Source: Boothiomyces macroporosus (lineage: Eukaryota > Chytridiomycota > Chytridiomycetes > Rhizophydiales > Terramycetaceae). Taken from it: 64,000 bases of DNA. Location of the stretch: contig JADGKB010000069.1 of assembly GCA_027604185.1 (NCBI GenBank), positions 1 to 64,000 of the forward strand. The letters run 5' to 3'. Each line of letters opens with the position of its first letter. Position 1 is the stretch's first letter. This document shows, piece by piece, positions 56,681-64,000 of the stretch. Below the pieces are notes generated by a model that saw only the letters and a program-made list of their open reading frames with translations, did no database searches and had not been told where the DNA came from. The position numbers were made by a program, and so were the translations under genes.

Positions 56681-58306
56681 ATGAAAATCACTCTATTTTT
56701 AATAGGAGTATTATTTGCGAAAAGGCACCATCATGGAGAACATGGTGATGATGGATCCTCACAGAATGGAATCAACAAAGTACTTCCCGACTCGAACGTA
56801 CCAAGTACACCAATATCTCAAATACCCCAAGGAGGAGATGATGATAACAATACAGGCATTCAGTCCAGTAGAAACGAAGATCAAAAATCATCCCCTCCCA
56901 ATATTCCTATGTCGATACCCCAACCTCCAACACCTCAACCACAACCCCAGCCTGGAAATATTCCTATATCGCCAGGGAGTAGTCCTCCAAACACGGATGA
57001 TGGTCCAGGAATATTTGTAATGTCAAGTGATGACGAAGATGAACATGGGGAATTTGGTGGTCACAGAAAGCATCATCATGATGATGGGCTGGGTAGAAAT
57101 CAACTTGCTTCTGAAACAGTTCCAGTAGCCACTATAACTGCAAATCCGGTTGTGCAGTTACCTATTGCAGGTTCAAATTCAAACGACAATTCTACGTCTT
57201 CTGATGACGATGCAAGCAAGAAAGGCAAAGATGCGGCTAAACAGGCAGTTCAGACTCCTATTGTATTTGCCTCGTTATTGGCTATGCTCATATTGCTACC
57301 CGCCTTTTTTGCAGGATTCAAATATTATTACAACAAAAAATATAGGAACGAACATGCACCAAGTAGAGAATCAAAAGAGTTTGATGATTTAGCGATGCCT
57401 CCTCCAGCACTGATGCGATTGTCTTTGGAAAATATGGGGAAACCGCGACGAGTGGATAGTGGGGGTTTGAATCCTTTAGGTTTCGGCTCTAATGGGTCTG
57501 ATTCAGAATCACTTGTAAACTCTGATGAATACATGCCTAGAGTTGGAAGTGGGTTGTCACTTGGGAGTAGTGTAGTTAGAAACAGTAATCTAACTAGTGC
57601 TCGAAATAGTAATGTTGTTCAAAATGATTTAAATACTCCTATGGAAGCAGGAAGAGAGAAGAGGTACTCAGCCCAAGTTGATCGTCAATCCATTAATTTT
57701 AATAGATTGTCTGTTGGCTCGAGTAAAGTTGGAAACGACAGCTTGACGAGAAAAGAAGTCAAGCTTTCAATGGCAAGTGTTGGTACGCCTTCTCCTTTAC
57801 GGTTTTCAAATACGTCTGGCCCTATTGAGCCATCCAAACCAGTATCTTTTGGGATTTCCGGAGTAGAAAAGAGATACTCTCCTTCTCCTTTACGCTTATC
57901 AGAGCTGTCCGGACCTATTTCATCCAACATTGAAGCATCAGCAGTACAACTCGCACCGGTATCCGAGTTGGTAGCTTCCTCGCCGACAGCTGCAGGAATG
58001 TCTCCTACTCCTTTAAGATTTTCAAATGTATCTGGGCCAAGAATTTCTTCATCAGATGTTCAGCTAGATTCCCCATATGGAGTTGGTGCAAGTCCAACAA
58101 TGAACTCTCCTGTACATTCTCGAGAAGCAACTCTAGGATTTTCACCGACCCTGCCTCAAAGCCCTGTAACACATTCGCCAGTTGGAAGAATGAACACATT
58201 CTCGTTTGTCTCAGTAGAGCGGGATGATCCTCTTCAAAATACACTTGGAGAGCAATCACTTTATGAAAAGTTGCAACAAATATACGACCCTAAAAATTCA
58301 ATGTAA
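56681..58306 (+). CDS. single-pass membrane protein with Ser/Pro-rich tail (copy 2)
   Basis: Identical second copy of 38699-40324. Confidence 0.72.
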   Translation: MKITLFLIGVLFAKRHHHGEHGDDGSSQNGINKVLPDSNVPSTPISQIPQGGDDDNNTGIQSSRNEDQKSSPPNIPMSIPQPPTPQPQPQPGNIPISPGSSPPNTDDGPGIFVMSSDDEDEHGEFGGHRKHHHDDGLGRNQLASETVPVATITANPVVQLPIAGSNSNDNSTSSDDDASKKGKDAAKQAVQTPIVFASLLAMLILLPAFFAGFKYYYNKKYRNEHAPSRESKEFDDLAMPPPALMRLSLENMGKPRRVDSGGLNPLGFGSNGSDSESLVNSDEYMPRVGSGLSLGSSVVRNSNLTSARNSNVVQNDLNTPMEAGREKRYSAQVDRQSINFNRLSVGSSKVGNDSLTRKEVKLSMASVGTPSPLRFSNTSGPIEPSKPVSFGISGVEKRYSPSPLRLSELSGPISSNIEASAVQLAPVSELVASSPTAAGMSPTPLRFSNVSGPRISSSDVQLDSPYGVGASPTMNSPVHSREATLGFSPTLPQSPVTHSPVGRMNTFSFVSVERDDPLQNTLGEQSLYEKLQQIYDPKNSM

Positions 58307-58338
58307 ATAAAATCCAATTTGAGAAATTATCATTAATT

Positions 58339-58613
58339 ATGCAGAGCGTCTTGAAATTGTACTGGTCTTCAAACAGGCTCTGTTTCGTTTCAAGTAACTC
58401 ACTCTCTATGTGGTGGGAACATTCAACAACTGGAACACATGTGCAGGTATTCCTTGCCTATACAGGTTAATTTGAACAATAGCGGCGAGTAGAACCCTAT
58501 TCGATATGGATCCTCGACTGGAACAAGCTGTAACAACCCAAAATGGTATCCTGGATCAAACTTGGACTATCAAGGCACTGCTCTTGAAACTGAATACGCT
58601 TCTTATTGAATAA
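58339..58613 (+). CDS. possible 85-aa gene with a 17-nt intron (copy 2)
   Basis: Identical to 40357-40631, with the same doubts; the putative intron is 58466-58482. Confidence 0.3.
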
Positions 58614-58640
58614 ACATTAAAGAATTTCAATTTACTTTTT

Positions 58641-60728
58641 TTAAAATAGCAATTCATCTTTTGGCAAGAGATCATTCCATTCTGGAAGACATTCCTTTAC
58701 AAAATAATCACGCTTCTCTTCAAATGTTCTAAATCTAGAGACATCTGCAATTACTAATTCCAGTAATAAGTGGTTTTTTGTGCATAGCAGAAATTGGTAT
58801 AATGTAGGTGCAAGTGATATCTTTCCTGTTTTTCTATTGTATTCAATCCATTCAATCAGGTTTTGATCGCCTTTTGACGAATTGCATGTACTACAAGATT
58901 TGACTTTGACAGTCCCTTTTCTTGTGGTTGGTATAACATGATCAGTTGTCAATCTTTTTTGTTCCCCACAGTAAATACATTCATATTCTTCATTAAAGAA
59001 CTCTAATTCCAACGGTTTAGTATAAACCCTGTTAATAGGATTCTTGAATTCAATACTTTGTGCTTTCACATAAGACTGCAGTAGACTCAAAGCTTCTTCT
59101 TTCTTTTCTACTTTTTCATAATCAATGTTTAGCAAATCAGTGATAAATGTGATTGGTTCATCTTCAATAAATTCATCTTGTTTAGTTTCCTTTTTTTTAA
59201 AATAGCCCCATGCAGGTTCTCTGCTTCTATTCCTTTCATGTTTTAGGTTTGACAGAGTTGGGGGTTTACTTTTTTGACGATTATACTGGTAGATCATGTG
59301 TTGTTCTCCAGCAGAATACCTCCTAATAAGTATATTTTCATCTCCATATTCCAAAGCACTTGTACCAGGATCTTGATCATAATATCTAGATTGCCCAAAG
59401 GTTTCGCTTTGATGCTTGCTAAATTGGTCATTCGAGTAATCTTTAGTCTTGCTGGAATATGATTTAGTCACTATCTGTGGTTCCCTTTTGGTCATTTTCT
59501 TGAAAGTAGGAAGAGGATCATCATCGGAATCTATAATTTCTATTGGTTCAGCCATAAGCTTCTCTTTTGCCTGCTTTTTAATTGGAGGCTTTATCCTCGT
59601 TGGCCGCATGGCAGCTGGTGGATCCAAATAAGCAAGTAATTTGGATTCAGTCTTTTCTTTTGACTGATATTTATCATTGGTATTTTTCCTGGGTATAGTA
59701 CCAAAATAAGCAGATATCTTTGGTTTTGTTTTGGTATCTAAAGTACGAGTAATTTCACCATTTGAATATTCATTGCTTGACAGTTTTTGTGCCCATTTCT
59801 CCAACATATTTTTAGATTTTTCTTTCAGATAACTTACAGTGTCTTGTTTGAAATCATGTTGGCCAACTGTTGGCTTGTCTAGCACTTTGTGGTTATCTTT
59901 TGCAATCTTTGCAAATTTCCTTTGCCCAAGATACTGTTCAAAATGGTTTACTTTTTCAGATGGTATCAGCAGTGAATTTCTAGCAGTGTAAATGCTTTTA
60001 TCTTGAACAATAAAGTCTGCTTTGTTTACACTATGCTTTTGAACTAAAGCCTCTGCTTGCATTGTACTTTTTTCTCGAGCTGGTTGCTCAATATTATTTG
60101 CTTTCTGAATTGGAGGCTCTTCTCGTGGGGTTTGAATTGTTTCAATATTCTTTACACTTGCTTTCTGAACTTGATTTTCTACATTTGCCTTTTGGACAGA
60201 TTCTTTTTTCTTTGCAATATTAGCAAGCAACTCGCACGGCAATTCTTCATAATCACTTTTCGGCTTTTCTAGTTTCATTTCTTCACTTTCCTTTCTTCCC
60301 TTCTTTGATTGCTTTTCCAAATCCACTTTAACATTCTTTCTCTTTTTCTTTTTAAACATGTCTTGGTATTCATCCTTTTCTTCCTCCAACTTTGAGCTCA
60401 ATTCAAACAGAGATTTGAAATCTATCGGCCGTGAATAGTAGTCATCTTCTGATTCGCTTCCTTCCAAATCGTCAATCTGATCTGGTATATCGGTATCTAT
60501 GGGAGAATCTATCTTTGCAGGTTCGCCAGCTCTGTCTGTAAGTGTATCTGCTTCCAATGGGGAATGCGCATTTGGTGGTTCTCCAACAATCATTTTCTTT
60601 TGCAACTCGACCAGCTTTTGTAATTCCCTTACTCTCGACTCTACCTCTTTAAACAGTGGAAATGCGTCGATTTGCTCCTTCATTTGGTTGTTAATTTCCA
60701 GGCATTGTTGCAAGATTTCAGAGTCCAT
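58641..60728 (-). CDS. HNH nuclease-domain protein with SUMO-interaction-like motif
   Basis: 695 aa, single exon, the complete form of the gene cut at 41775. N-terminus: a coiled-coil-prone helix (QCLEINNQMKEQIDAFPLFKEV...RELQKLVELQKKM), then a long charged, probably disordered region. A PIP-box-like KPKISAYFGTIPRK lies near residue 340 and a hydrophobic-acidic SUMO-interaction-like EPIEIIDSDDDPLP near residue 395. The C-terminus has an HNH/Cys4 domain: CIYCGEQKRLTTDHVIPTTRKG, then SCSTCNSSKGDQNLIEWI, with D-H, N and four Cys all present. It is probably a nuclear DNA-processing or repair nuclease; the motif-based links to PCNA and SUMO are inference. Only its 3' part lies inside the duplicated unit. 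Confidence 0.78.
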   Translation of the reverse strand: MDSEILQQCLEINNQMKEQIDAFPLFKEVESRVRELQKLVELQKKMIVGEPPNAHSPLEADTLTDRAGEPAKIDSPIDTDIPDQIDDLEGSESEDDYYSRPIDFKSLFELSSKLEEEKDEYQDMFKKKKRKNVKVDLEKQSKKGRKESEEMKLEKPKSDYEELPCELLANIAKKKESVQKANVENQVQKASVKNIETIQTPREEPPIQKANNIEQPAREKSTMQAEALVQKHSVNKADFIVQDKSIYTARNSLLIPSEKVNHFEQYLGQRKFAKIAKDNHKVLDKPTVGQHDFKQDTVSYLKEKSKNMLEKWAQKLSSNEYSNGEITRTLDTKTKPKISAYFGTIPRKNTNDKYQSKEKTESKLLAYLDPPAAMRPTRIKPPIKKQAKEKLMAEPIEIIDSDDDPLPTFKKMTKREPQIVTKSYSSKTKDYSNDQFSKHQSETFGQSRYYDQDPGTSALEYGDENILIRRYSAGEQHMIYQYNRQKSKPPTLSNLKHERNRSREPAWGYFKKKETKQDEFIEDEPITFITDLLNIDYEKVEKKEEALSLLQSYVKAQSIEFKNPINRVYTKPLELEFFNEEYECIYCGEQKRLTTDHVIPTTRKGTVKVKSCSTCNSSKGDQNLIEWIEYNRKTGKISLAPTLYQFLLCTKNHLLLELVIADVSRFRTFEEKRDYFVKECLPEWNDLLPKDELLF

Positions 60729-61175
60729 GAAAAAAGATTTAAACTTTTAAATTCCTACTCTATTCTTACCCCTCGTAAAATAAGGTTCATTTAAGAGTAT
60801 TTAATACCAGTTAAAGGGTAATGGGGTTCAAAGCAAGTGGTTGATACACGGAATGCTAATTTTTACAAGTCTACAATTGTAAATGAAATTAAGCTATGGA
60901 TATATTCACGAGACCATATTCAATAAACCAACAAGATAATACTCTATTGTATCCAAGGTGCTACAAGGTTAATTGCGGTCATATGATTTTGCTAAATAGG
61001 GATAAAGTATGTTACACAAACATATACCAAGGCTAACCAATCATAGAAACCAATCTAATATTATCCGCATTCTCTTTAGCTTTCAATTGCATATAATATC
61101 TAGCATATTGCTGTTCAAACCCGTTCCCTGGCTCGATCCAAAAGCAAAGAAAGCCACATTCAACCTTTGCGAAAA
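60729..61175. other. divergent intergenic region between HNH gene and DAG lipase B
   Basis: About 450 bp of AT-rich DNA serving as upstream region for both genes. The minus-strand ORF at 61033-61263 overlaps the lipase's first exons and is not considered a gene. Confidence 0.5.
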
Positions 61176-63740
61176 ATGGTAAATTGCAACTAATTAAAGG
61201 GACGGTATCTGTTCTGCAATAGAAGACTTGATCTCGCACCAGATGATTTATACATAAGTACAAGCATCATGTTCTTGTTCCGTCTTGTATGGTGATTATC
61301 ATTAATGTAGGCTTCCTATTTTAATATTGGCTTTCAATGTTGTTTATACCGATCATTGCAACTTGTATAATACCGTTGGATTGTATGTGACTGCAAATAT
61401 GGTACTGGGACTGGCTGGAATAGTGCTGGAAATTATCAATATTAAAATCAGTATGAGCGGGACGGTCAGCAACCCTGAACCAAGAAAGAATTTGAGGTAA
61501 GAAGGAATTAACAAGTAAATGGGGACATGCAGAGACAGCTTTATTGTTGTTTGACTTTTTCCTTCAAATTTATGGAATTTCAGTTACATTTGCCAAAGTA
61601 ACTGTTGATTCTTCATTCTATTGTGTAGAGCAGGATAGCAGGTTTAAAATTTCTCTGGTGAGAATGGTGGCGATTTGGGAATTCGTTACCTGCGCCTTGT
61701 TCTTTCTCATTGTTGGCTTTCTTGTTTATGGTTCAAAATCTAAACGCTTGCTATCTGAAGATTGGAACAATTACATTCTAATGTGGAAAAGAAGGTTTGA
61801 ATGGCTTCTATCTTCTTCAAATTTGTCAAATAGTGATGGCCAGGCAGTCTTGACGGACGTATCGATGGTGTTTGCTGATTATTTCAAAGATGTTGATTGG
61901 GCACCATCGGATATCGCTGTTGGATTGATTCTATTGAAACGAGAACAGAAAATTGCCAGAGAAGTCGCTGAGGCTAGAAATACAAACCCTACTCTTAATT
62001 GGAATGGATGGTATAGTCAAGAAGACATCTACGCTATTGACATTGATAATGAACGCACTGTTAGAGAAATCCCAAAGATTAAATTGGATATGCCTCAATT
62101 TGGCACTTTGGTGGAAAGCGGTTTGGATTCTGCAGTGTTGAATGAGAATGAAAAGTCACATTCACTAACAAGACTTCAACATTCCAAAGGTAGTGAATCT
62201 ACTCTTGGCACATTTTCATTTGATGAACCATCTGGCAGCAGAACTACTGTGGCATCATCTGCTGAAAGCGTGAAATCAAAACGGCCAGTTAGTGATACAT
62301 TTGGCAGCATCAAATTCCAAAATGCATTCAACTTTTTCAAACCAGAATTCAACAAGAAAAAGTTTTTGGGTAGATCCAAATCAGTCAATCTTCCTAAAGA
62401 TTCAAATTTGATTGAAATGCAAGAAAGGAAAAAGAGGTTGTCGCAGGATTGGAGTTTTGGTTCTTATGCTTTTGCTGCGAAAAAAGAGAATTATCAACTG
62501 ACTCAGCATGATATATTGGATGTAATTCACTTTTCACATTATGCTAATATGGCGTATGTTCAACTGGACAATGAAATTACTCGAAAAATGGATATGCTTG
62601 TTCACTATTCACCGTTGAATGATTTATTCAAATCCCCTTACATGGTATCATTGGATCATGATTGGAATTCAATTGTTATTGCTATCAGAGGGACCTATTC
62701 TGCCTCTGACATTCTTGTAGATTTGAAACTGGATCAATCCATTTTAGATGAAGATTTGGAAAATCCAGAACTATACACTGTGCATTCTGGCTTTTATCTT
62801 ACTGCAAAGAATATTGTTGATGATATGATGGCAAATAGAGTTTTAGAAAATATTGTTGGTAATAAGGAATCCAAGGTTCACAACTATCATATAGTAGTTT
62901 GCGGGCATTCTTTGGGAGCGGTAAATATGAGGCTAATCTTAGGCTGTTGGTGCATTAGTAGCTTACTTTTTACGCAAAAAAGGATTTTTCCGAACTAGAT
63001 GTTATGGGTATTCAATGCCTGGAGGGGTGACAAATGAGCTGACTGCGTCTCTGTTTGATGATTTCTGCATATCAATTGTTGCAGGAGACGATTCCGTTTC
63101 TCGAACAACTCATTATACCATGGAAATTCTAAAAGCTGATGTTATCCGTTTACTTGGAAATTGTGATTTGCCAAAATACAAGATATTTGGCTCAGCATTG
63201 GCCAACAGATACTTTCATTCTGAAAAGCGAAAGACCCTGCTGCAAAGGACTAGAAACGGAAACATTCCAGATAACAAAGACACTAACCTCGATGATTCTG
63301 AAATTGAAAAAATTAGAGCGCACACACTTTCCATTCCCAAAAAATGGCGATCTGAGAATGACCAGCATTTTATAGTGCCTTCGATCACCGTTCCTGGAAT
63401 ACCAATGTTTATGCCAGGGCGGATTTTGTATTTAGAAAAACTTAGGGATCACTCAAATAGGCCTGCAATCTTGGATACGCCCTCTGATAGTGGCAGGAGA
63501 CGACGCAGAGGCCAAAGAACACTTCAAGCATTTACAGCTGCAATCAAAGAGCGCGTAGTTGAAGTAACACATATTGCTTCTGATTATAAATACGCATATA
63601 CCCCACGCTGGGCCAGTAAAGATGAATTCCAAGAAATTATTATTTCTAGGACAATGATTAGTGATCACACAGCTGTATTTGGAATCCTGAAGATATTTGA
63701 ACAATTCCATCCCGATGTTCCCTTAAAAGCAAGTAGTTAA
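61176..63740 (+). CDS. sn-1-specific diacylglycerol lipase (DAGL) homologue B
   Basis: Five exons: 61176-61178 (ATG only), 61200-61291, 61311-61496, 61516-62920, 62943-63740, with introns of 21, 19, 19 and 22 nt; 827 aa. The second exon is 92 nt in both paralogues, and MGRYLFCNRRLDLAPDDLY parallels the start of paralogue A. Four TM helices, DVSMVFADYFKDVDWAPSDIAVGLILLKREQ, a Ser-rich regulatory insert, then the lipase core: HYANMAYVQLD, VIAIRGTYSASDILVDL, GHSLGA followed by the intron, GYSMPGGVTN, AGDDSVSRT and ISRTMISDHTAVFG. It has one intron (61497-61515) that A lacks. It lies outside the duplicated unit and is an older duplicate of A. Stop is 15 bp from that of the convergent dehydrogenase. 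Confidence 0.93.
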
Positions 63741-63755
63741 TAAATCAATGTAAAA

Positions 63756-64000
63756 CTATTTTTTATTCATAAAATTTAATGAATTTGTTAGTTGATCCAT
63801 TCGCTTTCCATTCGCGAATTCAGTGATATTTGCCAGAGTAGTTTGAAAGATATTTTGCAGCGCTTCATGTGTATAAAATGCTTGGTGGCTAGTTACAATC
63901 ACATTATTGAATGATAGTAATCGAGATAAGACATCATCGTTGATTACTTGCTCTGACCAATTGTTGAAAAAGTATTCTCCTTCTCCTTCATATACATCTA
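63756..64000 (-). CDS. D-lactate dehydrogenase / D-2-hydroxyacid dehydrogenase, 3' end only
   Basis: Partial: the gene runs off the right edge, and only its last 80 or so codons are present. The minus strand reads [28 protein letters not shown], then [24 protein letters not shown], then a short polar tail. This is the characteristic C-terminal part of the NAD-dependent D-lactate dehydrogenase group, including the late catalytic His in TSHQAF. The enzyme interconverts pyruvate and D-lactate in the cytosol. No intron within the visible part. Confidence 0.88.
   Translation of the reverse strand, partial: DVYEGEGEYFFNNWSEQVINDDVLSRLLSFNNVIVTSHQAFYTHEALQNIFQTTLANITEFANGKRMDQLTNSLNFMNKK

Noticed and set aside
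61033..61263. 76-aa minus-strand ORF upstream of DAG lipase B
   Set aside because: It overlaps the lipase's start codon, first intron and second exon, which are well supported by paralogue A.

Overview
The window looks like nuclear DNA of an early-diverging, chytrid-like fungus; the lineage is an inference from gene content. It is AT-rich and gene-dense, uses the standard code (all three stops occur), and has spliceosomal introns, Pol III tRNA genes and fungal-type families: an OPT transporter, a ribosomal-lysine SET methyltransferase, a Ca3427-like substrate-binding protein, a Nup53-type nucleoporin, and several genes shared with animals (muskelin, diacylglycerol lipase, coronin, NR2C2AP, PARL rhomboid).

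The main result is the intron population. Almost every broken reading frame is restored by removing a GT-AG (once GC-AG) segment of only 19-23 nt. I resolved 44 distinct introns in 16 genes: sixteen of 19 nt, eighteen of 20, three of 21, five of 22 and two of 23. Most carry a YTRAY-like branch element (TTAAC, CTAAT, TTGAC and similar) a few bases before the AG. The restored proteins match their families across the joins (muskelin 736 aa, coronin 463 aa, mitochondrial carrier 288 aa, p24 196 aa). Two further oddities are a 9-nt coronin microexon and a first exon that, in both lipase genes, supplies only the ATG.

Layout. 0.1-17.9 kb: SET methyltransferase; two tandem seven-TM proteins plus a third paralogue at 10.6 kb; NR2C2AP; a polytopic membrane protein; a Topors-like E3 divergent from a PEX39-like peroxin; NAD(P)-binding protein; two identical inverted tRNA-Thr genes; substrate-binding protein; muskelin, MsrB and p24. 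17.9-23.8 kb: a basic small protein, an OPT transporter, and a Tc1/mariner-IS630-type transposase that itself has a 23-nt intron, followed by an ORF of unknown function. 23,794-59,757: a 17,982-bp unit present twice in direct tandem with no difference seen. It carries NIPA-like transporter, inositol-polyphosphate 5-phosphatase, double RNase H, mitochondrial carrier, DAG lipase, GNAT acetyltransferase, Nup53, coronin, a membrane protein, PARL rhomboid, a single-pass Ser/Pro-rich protein and an HNH protein. The first HNH copy is cut by the junction; the second is complete. 61.2-64 kb: a second DAG lipase paralogue and the 3' end of a D-lactate dehydrogenase.

No operon-like pathway is evident. 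Some genes share themes: membrane lipid signalling (two DAG lipases, 5-phosphatase), peroxisome or mitochondrion (PEX39, carrier, PARL) and membrane traffic (p24). The perfect duplication is either very recent or an assembly artefact and should be tested first. The intron finding does not depend on it.
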